Below are positions 1-10,247 of a stretch of 64,000 nt of DNA, piece by piece; positions within the stretch are counted from its first letter, which is position 1; each line of letters starts with the position of its first letter. The DNA comes from Mesostigma viride. Taxonomy: Eukaryota; Streptophyta; Mesostigmatophyceae; Mesostigmatales; Mesostigmataceae. Where the stretch lies: the NCBI GenBank assembly GCA_009746045.1, contig RPFO01000156.1:4531091-4595090 (forward strand). Reading direction: 5' to 3'. Both the position numbers and the translations under genes were made by a program. The notes beneath the pieces were generated by a model. The model worked only from the letters and a program-made list of their open reading frames with translations. It made no database searches and was not told the origin of the DNA.

Positions 1-354
1 GGCGTCTAACATCACTGGGCCCAGCCCACGTCAGGAGGTGCCGGCCAGGCTGGGCTGGTCGCAGTCCTGCGGGGGGGCCACGTGAGGTGTCTACCTGGTT
101 GGTGCGAGCTAGGTGCCCTACAAGCTGCAGGCGGCGTTGCTTAATGGTGCTGGTGATATAGGGCATGCCCTGGTACACTGAGGTCCTCATTGCGGACATG
201 AGCAGCATATCCTACTCTGAAAATGGAACGAAGCATGCTGGTGACCGCGCCATCCAGCTTGCGGGCCAGGTCGGCGGTGAGGGTCCACGTCTCGGCTCCA
301 TACGTGAGAACAGGAAGGACGAGGACCTTGAACAGGTCCTGTTTCTCGATCTTG
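1..354 (-). mobile_element. LINE-A ORF2 C-terminal fragment, cut by the window edge
   Basis: The minus strand encodes the region just after the reverse transcriptase: the stretch around LTYGAETWTLTADLARKLDG, then the RIFRVGYAAHVRNEDL-like segment and part of the LARTNQVDTS segment. It is nearly the same as the plus-strand copy at 48.4-48.8 kb. The fragment starts abruptly near 354, in the middle of the GRIEKQDLF segment, and continues past the left edge. The reading frame is broken by a small insertion near 178 relative to the 48-kb copy. It is a dead, partial copy. Confidence 0.85.
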
Positions 355-384
355 CAAAATACAGCATACCATAGCAACAGCCGA

Positions 385-795
385 CCAGGGCGGCATATTT
401 TGACCTGGCCTGGCCCCAAGAACATTCCTATAAAAAGGTAGGGAAACATGCCATGACCTATACCCAGATGTTGCTGGACGACCTAGTGGTCCCAGCCCAG
501 TTTGAGTACCGCATCCACTCTCTCTCCCGTCTTTGGACTGCCATGCAGGACAAGACGCGGTGGAAGAAGATTGTCAAGGCGCACACGCCAGCCCCTGTGG
601 GCAAGCCGCCTCCCCCCAAAAGGAGGAGCCGTTTTGATGAGTAGCGTAGATAGGCTTTTCTAGACTAGATATAGCTTAGAGTTAGGTTAGTTCGATTACG
701 CGGCTTCCTCCACACCACCCATCCAACCTGGAATATGTGCTACATGATCTCCCAACGGAGACATGTTATAATTTATTTTTATTTTTTTTAATAGC
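385..795 (+). mobile_element. LINE-B 3' end (5'-truncated)
   Basis: The start encodes a GRHILTWPGPKN-like segment, homologous to the GRHLLTWAGP segment of LINE-A ORF2. It is followed by the family C-terminus ending in TPAPVGKPPP. A stop near 643 leads into a 3' UTR that closes with the stem TCTCC-CAAC-GGAGA at 748-761 and an A/T-rich tail. The same C-terminus and UTR recur at 14.57-14.77 kb and 62.27-62.59 kb. It abuts the inverted LINE-A fragment on its left, so this is a composite of independent insertions. Confidence 0.75.
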
Positions 796-799
796 AATA

Positions 800-2042
800 G
801 CCACGGTCACGCCTTACGCTATTTGCAGGCACCATCATGACCGGCGTCTGGCAGGGTTGCGTCCTGTTGCCGTACCTGTTTATTATTGTAGTGGCCGGAT
901 TATGTTATGCGCCAGGCACGTGCTCGCTTTGCTAGCATTGCAGGCCGTGCCCCTGGCCTAGCGATCACGAACGAGCTTGGGGAAGGGGGGCCGACTACTA
1001 ACAAGCAGAATTTACTAGCTGACCTCATTTATGCCGACGACATCACGCTCATCGAGAAGCCGGAGTCTGCCCAACTTTGGCTGGACTGCCTGGCGCTCGA
1101 GGCTCGGGCGGTTGGTCTAGAAATCAGCCCCAAAACGGAGGCCCTGGCCCTCGGCATGGCAGGGCCCCCACCCACACTCCGCCTCTTAGACGATGGTCAA
1201 CTACCCTCCTTCAGGCCGCTTCAAGCTGCTCGGCAGTTGGCTTCCCGACTGCGAGGACGACATGACCACACGGATCGGCATGGCGTGGGCGCACCTCCAT
1301 GACCACCGCCGCTGGTGGAGCAACCCCGCCCTACCCCGGATCGTCAAGCGTGACCTCTTCAAGGTGGTCATTCTGACGATCCTGATCGACCTACGGCGCC
1401 GAGACGTGGACACTGACGCAGGAGCTGGAGCAACGACTCGACGGCGCCGTCACCAAGATGCTGCGCAAGGCCCTTAACATCCCCTTTGGTTTGCACATTA
1501 GTATTAAATGAGGATTTGTACGCTGATTTGCCCTATGTTTCCCACGTTATTAGGCACTGACAGGCGCCTGGGCAGGCCTAGCCGGGCACCTGGCCCGCAC
1601 AGATCAGGTAGATACCTCAGATAGACTAGCTGGCACCAAGCCCGCCCAGCCTGGGCGATATGTCCTCACCTGGCGTACCCCCGGCCGCGCGCGGCAGGGC
1701 CGCCACCCGTGGACTTTTCGTGATAGACTCGGCATGGACATGTGCTACACTAGACGACAGACGTGACGGGCTCACCCCCGGGCAGCCTCCTGGTTTGTCT
1801 GTAATATGGAGGCAGATGGTGCGCAAGGATAGATGGCAAGTAGTGATGAAGGAGACCACCCCCAAGCCTGTGGGGGCTCCGCGTGTGACCAAGTATGGCA
1901 TTCATAGCGATTCGGGCCGCGGTGCCCACACCCCTGTAACTAGGACCTAGATAGCTTATACCATCCATTCCATCCCATGTTCCCCTCCCACTGAGGACTT
2001 ATGCTCACGTGACGCAGTCACGTATCTATTAATTAATTAATC
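800..2042 (+). mobile_element. LINE-C ORF2 fragment with 3' end
   Basis: The LINE reverse-transcriptase core is visible in broken frames: a QG-CVLLPYLF-like motif B near 850-890, then the catalytic YADD in LADLIYADDITLIEK at about 1018-1060, followed by WLDCLALEARAVGLEISPKT. Further on are the thumb-like region, a LARTDQVDTS segment near 1590-1620, and a C-terminal KPVGAPRVTK near 1865-1895 that matches the PVGKRPR end of LINE-A. Several stops and frameshifts make it a pseudogene. Its 3' terminus differs from LINE-A and LINE-B: a perfect 7-bp hairpin ACGTGAC-GCA-GTCACGT at 2007-2023, then a TAAT tail. Confidence 0.75.
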
Positions 2043-2577
2043 ATGCCCGGAGCTACCCAATAAAAGTCTGCACAAATCTCGGTTTAGCCGAGAGTCCGGG
2101 CGTTCGGAATGAATAAACATGTGTTAAGAAGTCGAAACACCATGGAAATATATACCAAGCATGGTGCCGCAGCAGACCAGAGTCTTGACGTAATAATATG
2201 TATGCCGGTTTCCAGGGTTTTCGCATGAAAGTTGGGTGAGAAACTGGAAAAAACTACGTTTCCTTTGCCCCAGTACCTCAACAAACTCGTAGAAACCTAA
2301 TTATCAACCTTTGAACGCACCATCATGGTCGTGCCACCCAACAGCCACTGAAATTCGCGCGAAAACTGGCGAGATCTACCTGCCGCCATTGCCGTCGTCT
2401 TCACCTTCGTCCCGCGAAAATGCCTGATTTCAGTGGTACATATTCGTTTGCAGCTGTCACAAAAAAAATACCAAAAATGCCAGGATTTTCTCTTGAATTC
2501 TATGAGATGTTTCTGACCTATGTTGAAAGTTTCAGACCGAAAATCGCATGTTTAATAGGTTTGCCACGTGTCAGATT

Positions 2578-2627
2578 ACAACGCGATACATCGCGTTCTA
2601 ACCCTACAACGCGATGTATCGCGTTGT
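2578..2627. repeat. Pair of CGCGAT palindromes
   Basis: Two near-identical palindromic blocks lie 8 bp apart. The right one (2606-2627) is a perfect inverted repeat with arms ACAACGCGATG/CATCGCGTTGT when read through its centre. The left one (2578-2597) carries the same core with the two central bases swapped, so the blocks are also inverted copies of each other. The surrounding 2,043-2,640 stretch is A/T-rich and holds no recognisable gene. Confidence 0.7.
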
Positions 2628-2640
2628 AAAAAAACACGGG

Positions 2641-2735
2641 TTAATACATTCTGGGCTACTTCCTGCAAGGGTAGGATGTAAACTACGCCTGCTCTGGGTG
2701 CACAAAGTGCACCTGCACCACTACGTATTCCAGCA
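2641..2735 (-). mobile_element. Fragment of ORF1-only element 3' UTR (D2 type)
   Basis: Read on the minus strand, this matches the D2-type 3' UTR seen at 10.87-10.96 kb and 50.03-50.11 kb, including the GTGCAC-rich block, CCCTTGCAGGAAGTAGC and AGAATGTATTA. It lacks the terminal stem-loop and tail, so it is an internal relic. From 2736 to 2898 nothing else is recognised. Confidence 0.65.
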
Positions 2736-2910
2736 TCGATCGAAGGTGCAGACATAGGGTGGAAGATCGCGTTTTCCGCGGACCGGCACTAAACGCAAAT
2801 GGTTTTCACCTTTGCGGCGTGCCAAATCAGAATAGGGTGGAAGTTGTCTCCTTGATAGGGTGGAAGACTGGTCATCATGGATATACAAAGGCCAGGGCAT
2901 GGCTTCTCAT

Positions 2911-3079
2911 AGAAGACCCAGGTCAGGTGATGTTGTTTAGATAGATGTTGTAGGTAGCTGATGTAGATATAGATAATAGACCGGTCGGACTGTTTGCACC
3001 CACCCCTCCATCCATCGGGGTTCATGCTCCGTGACTCCCCGTACGGGAGCACGAGTCTAATTAATTCATTAATTCATTA
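2911..3079 (+). mobile_element. Short LINE-A 3' end, copy 1 of a cluster
   Basis: Only the last part of the LINE-A 3' UTR is present: GATGTTGTTTAGATAGATG, a CCATC-rich stretch, then the terminal stem-loop near 3026-3050 (loop altered to CGTAC) and a TAAT/TTCATTAA tail. It is flanked by ATGGCTTCTCAT at 2899-2910 and ATGGTTTCTCAT at 3080-3091, a 12-bp target-site duplication with one difference. Confidence 0.8.
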
Positions 3080-3091
3080 ATGGTTTCTCAT

Positions 3092-3390
3092 TTCCTAGGC
3101 CTCTACGTGATTTGGCACAAGATGATGGACAAGGCCAAGTGGGCCCAGGTCATAGATAGAGGACAACGAGCCCCCCCCCGTGGGGAAGCGCCCGCGTGTG
3201 CCAACCCGCGGGAGGCACGCCAGGCAGCTCCCCTAGGGTAGAGTAGATGTTGATAGCTTTAGATAGATGTTGTAGGTAGCTGTTGTAGATAGATTAGACC
3301 GGTAGGACTGTTTGCACCCATCCATCCATCCCTCGGGGTTAATGCTCCGTGACTCCCCAACGGGAGCACGAGTCTAATTAATTAATTAAT
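3092..3390 (+). mobile_element. Short LINE-A 3' end, copy 2
   Basis: This copy begins inside the ORF2 C-terminus (LGLYVIWHKMMDKAKWAQV-like, then PVGKRPR-like, with an insertion near 3148). It continues through the standard LINE-A 3' UTR to a stem-loop with CTCCCCAACGGGAG at 3353-3366 and a TAAT tail. It lies directly after the duplicated ATGGTTTCTCAT, so it inserted next to or into copy 1. Confidence 0.8.
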
Positions 3391-3627
3391 AGAGGACAAC
3401 GAACCCCCTCCCGTGGGGAAGCGCCCGGGTTTGCAAACCCGCGGGAAGCACGCCAGACAGGACCCCAAGGGTAGAGAGTTTAGACTAGAGTTGGCTTGAT
3501 GTTGTGGATAGATTAGACCGGTAGGATTGTGTGTCCCCATCCATCCATCCATCCATCCATCGGGGTTAATGCTCCGTGACTCCCCAACGGGAGCACGAGT
3601 CTAACTAATTAATTAATTAATTACTTA
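3391..3627 (+). mobile_element. Short LINE-A 3' end, copy 3
   Basis: This copy starts exactly after the TAAT tail of copy 2, with the EDNEPPPVGKRP-coding stretch, then the LINE-A 3' UTR, the stem-loop at 3580-3593 and a tail. The target word ATGGCTTCTCAT recurs immediately after it at 3628-3639. The order shows insertion of one element at the tail of another. Confidence 0.8.
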
Positions 3628-3639
3628 ATGGCTTCTCAT

Positions 3640-4493
3640 GATGAATGAGCAACCGGTTTTACGGTGACGGAATGCAATATACGAGAATGCTCATAACTTT
3701 TGGCTCCGGTCATGAAATTACACCGAGTTGGTTGCAGTAGAATCGTCTTCTCAAGACGAACACGCTGATATAATTTTTGGCAGCCATCGTCTAAGATTTC
3801 GTAAGCTATCAAAAAGCTCGGCACAGGCAGAGTTCGTCTTTTTCCGGATACAAGCTACTATGGCAGAATCACAGCCAGCCGCCTCCCCTCCTACCGCAGA
3901 TGCGGAGGATTCAACGCCTAACACCATCTCGCAACTAATCGCAGCTGCGGAAACCGTTGCGACACAGCCACAGGCCGACGCGGAGGCCATTAACGCCCCC
4001 TCCACTTGAGCAACATTGCGCAGGACCCGCGGACGAGATGGATAGCCAGGTCCCTCCGCCATCGGCTTCACTTCCCAGCGGGGAAATCCGCGAGGACGCC
4101 CCCATTGATGATGCTATCGACGACGCTGCCTTTAACCCAGCGTCTTACATGCCCACGCAGGTTGTATCAGAGCACGAGTTCTTCTCGCTTACCGCCGAGC
4201 AGGCGCAGGCCGTCCTGCGCTATACATGGCAGACCACGACGTCTCGATCTATGCTCCCGGCAGGCAAGGCGACACCATCCCAGTGGCAGACATTGCCGAC
4301 ATGGATGAGCCACAGCTTCGACTTTCTGTATTCTTGAGCCACGCGCAGGCCCCAACAAGCCTCCGGGCACTGATTGCCGCCTACCAAGACGCCGAGCAAG
4401 GCCCCGCCAACACTCCTAGTGCTTCCCCGGAAGCCGACCTGCAACAGCTCAACCAGAAAGTCGCGGCCATGGCCGCCCATATGTATGCCGGCT
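3640..4493 (+). pseudogene. 5' half of an ORF1-type element (5' UTR and ORF1 N-terminus)
   Basis: The first 220 bases resemble the 5' UTR of the ORF1-only element that starts at 4494. They include CATAACTTT, a hairpin CGTCTT-CTC-AAGACG at 3744-3758, and GCTGATATAATTTTT just after it. A reading frame from the ATG at 3860 encodes an Ala/Pro/Thr-rich start. Frameshifted continuations encode EFFSLTAEQAQAVLRYTW near 4170-4230, alignable to DKLTADRILSYVFW in the next element, and a DLQQLNQKVAAMAAHMYAGL segment likely to form a coiled coil. The copy stops exactly where the next element begins. It is broken by at least two frameshifts and no function beyond ORF1-like is claimed. Confidence 0.55.
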
Positions 4494-4589
4494 TACGAGC
4501 CACGAGCCACGAGGTAGCCATGGCTGACGGCGGAGCTCATAACTTTCACGTTTGGGCACCGAATTCGGCTGTGAATATCACAATCGCTT

Positions 4590-4604
4590 CGTCTCTCTAA
4601 GACG
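4590..4604 (+). promoter_or_regulatory. Conserved 5' UTR hairpin of ORF1-only elements
   Basis: CGTCT-CTCTA-AGACG folds into a 5-bp stem 40 nt before the ORF1 ATG. The same position in two other 5' ends carries CGTCTT-CTC-AAGACG (3744-3758) and, on the minus strand, CGTCTT-TCT-AAGACG (20736-20750). All are followed by a GCTGATATAA block. The role is unknown; an internal promoter or RNA-packaging element would fit. Confidence 0.6.
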
Positions 4605-4643
4605 CACATGCTGATATAACTTTCCAAAGCTATCACGCAATAT

Positions 4644-7051
4644 ATGGCGAGCAAACGCTCCTCCGCGCAACGCAGCCTGGCGGCTGCACTCGGCCCCAAA
4701 AATACGTCTGCAGCTCCGGCTGCATGCAGCTTCGCCCACCGGCCCAGAAGGCAGCGGCGCCGGCCACTAGCCAAGCTCTAGTGGTCGCCCGGCCCCCTCC
4801 CGGGCTCGCCTCGCCAGCAGCGTCGCCTGCTGAACCGGCAAGCGCAGTCGCCCTGCCGAGCCGACTTTTGAGGATCGAGGACGACTTTGACGCCAGCCCG
4901 CAACCCGGCTTTTTTGACAAGCTCACCGCAGACCGCATCCTGAGCTACGTGTTCTGGGGATCACACGCCTCGCTTATCGAACTGTGCAAACAGCTCTTCC
5001 ACCAGGGTCGCCTCGTCGATTCCTACCTTCGGAAGCGCCCATGTTACGCTGATACATCCTCACCGCCCCCCGCCCCCGGCTGCAAACATACGCCGGCCTC
5101 TTCTCCCTCCTTGGACGCTCCATCGGGGATCTCTGGCCCCCCAAGCCCATCACCACCACCTTGACCGAATCCTCCATCCGCTCCCTCCTTCAGGAGGCCC
5201 TCGCGCAGCACGTGGCCCCCCTTGTTGCTGCAGATGTGGCGGCCATGGGCGACACGCTGGCTGCCGAGCTTCCCCCGGCCATGGGCGGCACGCTGGCTGC
5301 CGAGCTTCCCCTCCTCTCCACCATCATCCACCGCCACCGCCACCCTCGATCCTCGCCTCCTCCACCGCCACCACCCCCACTTCCAACGCCATCACCGGCG
5401 CCCATGCAGCTCCGTGACATCGACCAGCGCCTCAAGGACAATGCCATCGCCATCGAGGTCCTGCAAAACACCGCCGGCCTCACCGCCCAGGCGGTGAAGG
5501 ACCTTGCCGCCAAGCCAGCCCCCGCTGGCCTGGCTGGCGCTGCTCCTTCCACCCAGACCTGGGCCGGGACATGCTTAAGCAGCACACCACCTCCACCACC
5601 TCCGCTGTCGCAGCCCAGCTCCAGCGGCAGACGCTTGACCTCCGCGAGGAGGCCGAGCTTGCCAAGCGCAGCCTATAAACGTCATCATCAAGAACTTCGA
5701 CATGGAGGAAGGTGAGAATTCCGAGAAGCTTGCACGTGCGTTTGAGAGAAAAATCCTTGATCGCATGGGCCTTCTTGGTGAGATTAACGGGACGGGACAC
5801 ATCGGAATTTTTGGCGCCAAAAAATTCGCGCCGGTACCCCCGGACCGTGAAATTGTGGTGCACAATGCGCCCACCTCGTGCGGAGGTGGCCATGGCGACG
5901 TGCGTTTCGTAAAAATTTGCCTAATCGGCCAGGCGACAAGCGAAAAATGTACGCCGGTGGTTTTAAACGATGTACTAGTATGATGTTTCATAGCCAGATA
6001 TGCACAATTTGAAAAGTCGGTGCCTAAGTTCTTAATCCAGATTTGCACGGGGGTCTAATCCGAAAATCTGGCCGCATATATTAATTTAGAATGCGTGCCT
6101 GCGACGGTAGAATTTAATATTTGTGGGTTATGTTGATGCAGGAAGAAGAGTTTAGTAATGGAAACCGTGAAAACATTCTAAGCGGCTTCGATCTGCGGCC
6201 ATTTCCCGTCATTTCTGAAATGATATCGTTCAGGCCTGCGCGATCCGCGGTCAAGCCATCCATGGCTGGCTGGCTGTCTCGCGCGCCTGGGTAGGAAATA
6301 AAGCCGGCCGTGGTACGTTCATTTGCCGCATGTCACCGCCCAGTCTGTTTGCGCTCTAAATGTTCCTGGCATGAAGCTTTGGCGCCGATTCCGGGTGTTC
6401 TTGCTGTTTTGTTCGCCACTTGTTGCAGTTGCGCTATCTGATTTTCCGCAGGTTTCAATGTTTTGCCTTATGCTGCGTATGCCATGCTTCTTAAAGCTAG
6501 CAAGAGTTGATTGGGCAGGTTTGCGGCTCTGCTACACTTTGTTTTATGGAGTTTTTCATATGGTTGACATTGTATATTGCGTAGTCAAGGACCCTAGCTG
6601 CCTGGGAGCGGCATCAACGTTGCAAGGAGCTGGCGAGCTCATCAACGCTTGTCTTGGCTCTTCAGCCTGCTGGAAAACAAGGTGTGAAGTTGTAGGGAAG
6701 GTGAGCATGTGTGATATAGTTATCTCCTTCCTATATGTTTTGCTTTCATTAAACATGGCTGGGGCTTCCTAGATGATAAGGATCAGGTGCTTATTATGAC
6801 AATATTTAAGGATGGCCCTTTTATCCTTTAGCATCATGACTGGATAAGCAGCGGTTCCTCTCTCGTCGCAAGCGGTTGCACGACCTCACCTGGACGCTGG
6901 ATGACGACCTAACCCCCGCTCAGCAACAGCAGCGACGCGACCTGTGGCCGGAATACCTCCGCCATAAGCAGGACCCCCAGAAGCCCAAGGTGTACTGGAG
7001 GGGCGGGGACCTGATGATCAACCACAAGATGTGGACGCCCCCAGCGGGCTA
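4644..7051 (+). pseudogene. ORF1 protein gene of the ORF1-only element (frameshifted, interrupted)
   Basis: The start M-SKRSS-QRSLA-ALG-NTSAA is shared with the minus-strand copy beginning at 20696, which supports ATG 4644. The frame then shifts near 4720. A second segment (about 4860-5030) carries DKLTADRILSYVFW and LIELCKQLFHQGRLVDS. A third (5085-5500) is Ala/Leu-rich with TESSIRSLLQEALAQHV. After another shift, 5580-5790 encodes a coiled coil and VIIKNFDMEEGENSEKLA, which looks like the first strand of an ORF1 RRM-like domain. The N element interrupts here. From 6843 the C-terminal domain resumes: RRKRLHDLTWTLDDDLTPAQ, RRDLWPEYLRHKQ, VYWRGGDLMI. This C-terminal pattern resembles the domain following the RRM in LINE ORF1 proteins, which are RNA-binding chaperones. 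At least three frame changes make it non-functional. Confidence 0.6.
5789..6842. mobile_element. N element copy 1 (non-coding repeat with a GC-rich end), truncated
   Basis: The left boundary GGGACGGGACACATCGGAAT and the following GGCGCCAAAAAATTCGCG, the GTACC...CCGTGAAA stretch and GGCCATGGCGAC are the inverted counterpart of the right ends near 10.1-10.25 kb and 29.1-29.24 kb. The internal block GGGGGTCTAATCCGAAAAT...TTTAGAATGC recurs near 56.77-56.82 kb. The 149-codon open frame at 6323-6772 is hydrophobic and Cys-rich but has no recognisable domain or counterpart in other copies, so it is not called as a gene. Confidence 0.6.
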
Positions 7052-7474
7052 GAATAGCAATAGCCCTAGCTTGTAACCATTGGAGTCACTGTCGCTAAGG
7101 CAGCCATGCCTAGAATGTTTGCCTAGCTGCGCCAACAAACCTAGTCACGTGCCGCCAACGCACGGTACACAACCAGCCATAGCCTTAGCCTAGTTCTAGT
7201 ACAGCCATGCTACGCCCTGGCTATGTTCAGATTACTTGCCCACGCTCCTTGCTATGACATGCTCACATGGGTCTTATTGCACCCACAGTTTGCCGGATCG
7301 TTAGCCTGTCCTTTTAGCTAGCCGCGCCCGATTGCAGCTGTGGCATGCCTTTGGCATGAAGGAGACTGGGGGTCTCTGCCCTTTCTCCTGTAGTGCACAC
7401 ACAGGGATTAAAAGCACTTCGGTGCTCCGTGACTCCCCAACGGGAGCACGAGTTTAATTAATTAATTAATTAAT

Positions 7475-8300
7475 CATGACTGGGCATTAGCTATGAGGTG
7501 ATTCCCGCAAGTGGTCATGCCTGCTTGCGTAATGATTTAAGAGTCGGTGGATGTCTTCTTCAAGCTTCTAGCATTTGCTTTACGTGCTTCTGCCCAATTT
7601 GCAGGGGGCAAGCTTAGGAATGTGCTTATGGTGTCCCTCATGCCACGGTGTACCAAGCATGCAGGGTGGCAGCTATAACATGATGTACTCAGGGCAAACT
7701 AGCTCAGAATGACCTGGGATTTTGTGGCAAGCTTTTTAACATCATAAATGAACTAATTTGACTTGGTTTGGCCCAGTTGGTCAGTGGTGGGCTAGGGTGT
7801 AATAGGTCTGTTGTTTGTGCTCATAAGCGGGATTTTCTGTCTTTTTTTTTTTGCATGTTTACACTCATCAACATGAGTAAACGTGCTCAGAATGAGCTCA
7901 AACTTCGTGAGAGTGAAATTCCCACCCTAGGCCTAGTATAAATGTCATCACTGAAATTTTTGCATGTGTCTACTATTTGATTAATTTTTTTAGGACCAAA
8001 AAAATACGTGTTTTGGGCTAAACCCCATCAAATAGTCTAAACGTGCTTATTTTGTGGTCCTGAGTAGCCAGATTTATTTGCAAGGGTGGGGATTTTAGGA
8101 AAATATGTGGTTTGGTCACTTTTGGTTTGCCCAGTCTCCTAGGAAAAATCGGCCAAAAATAGCGTCTTTTTCTATTTTTAGCTCATAACTGGGTCATGCT
8201 GGGGGGTAGTACCACCCCCAAGTGGCTGGAAATTTTTTTTTTTCACATATTTATGGTTCCCAAGCATAAGTGGATTTTTATCCCATGCACAGGTCTGTTT
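7475..8300. mobile_element. Inverted partial N element
   Basis: Read as its reverse complement, 7700-8240 follows the same order as 8460-8830: a GGGGGT-ACTA-CCCC palindrome-like block, AAATAGAAAAAGACGCTATTT, then ATTTTTTTGGTCC/AGCC runs and TTTGAGCTCATTCTGA. The two halves sit head to head around 8.3-8.4 kb. No coding potential is seen. Confidence 0.5.
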
Positions 8301-8389
8301 TCCAGAAAAGTGCACTTTCAATGTGTCCCGTCCCCACTGACTCGCACGTCCAAAAGCCTGAAAAACTGACTTTAATGAATATCAGTTCC

Positions 8390-10247
8390 AATGCACTCGG
8401 GAACCATCTAGTGATGATTGAGTACCATAAATATGATGTTTGGACATTCATGCCACCACTTGTTGGGGGTACTAACCCCAACCACGCACCGGTGGCGAGC
8501 TAAATATAGAAAAAGACGCTATTTATGAGATATTTTGCCCAAGACAAACCACTTATCCAAATGACCTGCCCATACATTTCTGCAAAGGTCCCCCACTTTT
8601 TTAAAAGCTGGGCTATTTACATGGCCAAAATGGTCACATTTGTTTGAGTTATTAATTTCCCCGCAAAATGGGTACTTTTTTGAGCCAAAAAAAATAAATC
8701 AAATCATTAACACATCAGATTGGGTCATCCATACATTTTATATTCCACTGAGTGGGGGGAAACACAACCCCAAAGTTTGAGCTCATTCTGACAAGCGTAG
8801 CTCAAGTTATTGATTTTCCTGTGATGCCGCCTGGGTAGACGCTAAAAGAGAATTGAGCTAGTGCTGAGCCAAAATGACATCTGTTTTGCTACGCTAGACA
8901 CCAAAAACATGCCCACTTTGATCACGGAGTGTGAGGAGGATGTCCGGAGCGTCATACGCCCCACCCCTCCATCGGCACAGCCAGCCTTGCGAGTCTACCC
9001 TTAACAACAAGGCTGGTAGGACGACACGCCTGAGCAGCATATGTCATGCCTATCTCAGGCTAATAATGTGTGATTTTGTGCCAACAACCAAGTTGTTCCA
9101 CCCAACATCACATTAAAAACCCTCTTCCAAAATGCCCAACAAGCCGGACATGTGGAGGACCACACACGCAGTATATAAAGAGAAAATAAGCTGACTTTTT
9201 ATCCAGCCAACCTGTGGCTAGCTGCTCTGGTTAGCATGACAAAGGCTATCATTTACTCAGTGGGAAAGGTGAAGAGAAAATTGGAACAACCTACCTGACG
9301 CATGTGCCACCAAAGCATTGTGTCCCGCAAAATGCACACTGCCTCCTTTCTAACAAGCACGAGCCACTTTCTTTAGGAGACAGGTGCCAGCTCGTCAGTG
9401 TCTGGGGAAAATGATGTCGCTGCTTAGGAAGACCGCGTGAATTTCCTCGAACACAACTGTCTATAAAGCAAAAGAAATTTCAGAGAAGCATGGAAATAAA
9501 AGCATTAAACCTTCCCGACAGGTTGTGGGCCACGCGCTGCAGCAAGCCAGCCACGTCACAGACGAACTTGCTAAAAAACATCCAGGAATCCAGCGATGCA
9601 GCGCCAGGACCCGCAACTTCATGGCTGCATCTGGCCGGAAAGAAGGCAAAAAGCTTACGCTCAACGAGCTAAGAAAGCAGGAAAGCGCTATCTTAGGACG
9701 TTTAATACAAGAACGTACCATAACGGGCATTTATTCGTGCCCAGGCGCACAAGAAAGGCCACCCTTTCATGGAGAGGTCGGGCGCGCATCGCGCAGGCCT
9801 AATGTTATCTTACCGCAAAATGACGGGAAAGGTAAAGATAGCAGCGGGAATTTTTACGGCTTTAGAAACATCATTAAACTAGCTTCCATTAGGACCATCA
9901 AAACTGGCAACAATCGACAATCACACCTGCAGGCATCCATTATACTTTATTCATCCCGACAGAAATTCAGGCCGGACCCCCCCTGCCGATGGTAAAGAAA
10001 AAGAGCCCGCGACATTATAGATCGCAACTATCCCACCATAAATTAGAATCAGTAACTCATTTTCTCCAAGAATCGAGCATTTTTTCTGCTTTCCGCGAGC
10101 CAGATTTGTCACGTTTCGTCTAAAAGCAGTCGCCATGGCCACTTCCGCAAGGGGTGCGCGCACCGTGCACCCACTTTTCACGGTACGGAGGGTACCGCGG
10201 GATTTTTTTGGCGCGGAAAATATTCGCCGCGCCGAGTCCCCCACCGC
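8390..10247. mobile_element. N element copy 2
   Basis: This is a long A/T-rich non-coding unit whose right end (10135-10247) is GC-rich: GGCCACTTCCGCAAGGGG, GCGCGCACCGTGCACCCACT, GGTACCGCGG, then GGCGCGGAAAA and CGCGCCGAGTCCCC. The order of landmarks matches the N copy inside the Gypsy element (26959-29236). Short open frames such as 9525-9995 are not conserved between the copies. It ends directly against an ORF1-only element. Confidence 0.6.

Larger units (their letters stand above)
4494..7474 (+). mobile_element. ORF1-only retroelement (D1 type), close to full length, carrying an N insertion
   Basis: The 5' end TACGAGCCACGAGCC is the same as in the minus-strand copy that begins at 20846, so it is probably the true element start. 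Order: 5' UTR with hairpin (4590-4604), ORF1 from ATG 4644, an inserted non-coding N element (about 5789-6842), the ORF1 C-terminus to the stop at about 7051, a 3' UTR, the stem-loop CTCCCCAACGGGAG (7433-7446) and a TAAT tail to 7474. No ORF2, endonuclease or reverse transcriptase lies between ORF1 and the tail. Without the insert the element would be about 1.9 kb. An alternative is that 6843-7474 is an independent 5'-truncated copy that landed beside N; the missing middle of the ORF1 RNA-binding domain keeps this open. Confidence 0.65.

Noticed and set aside
6323-6772. Hydrophobic 149-codon frame
   Set aside because: It lies within a non-coding repeat whose other copies do not keep the frame.
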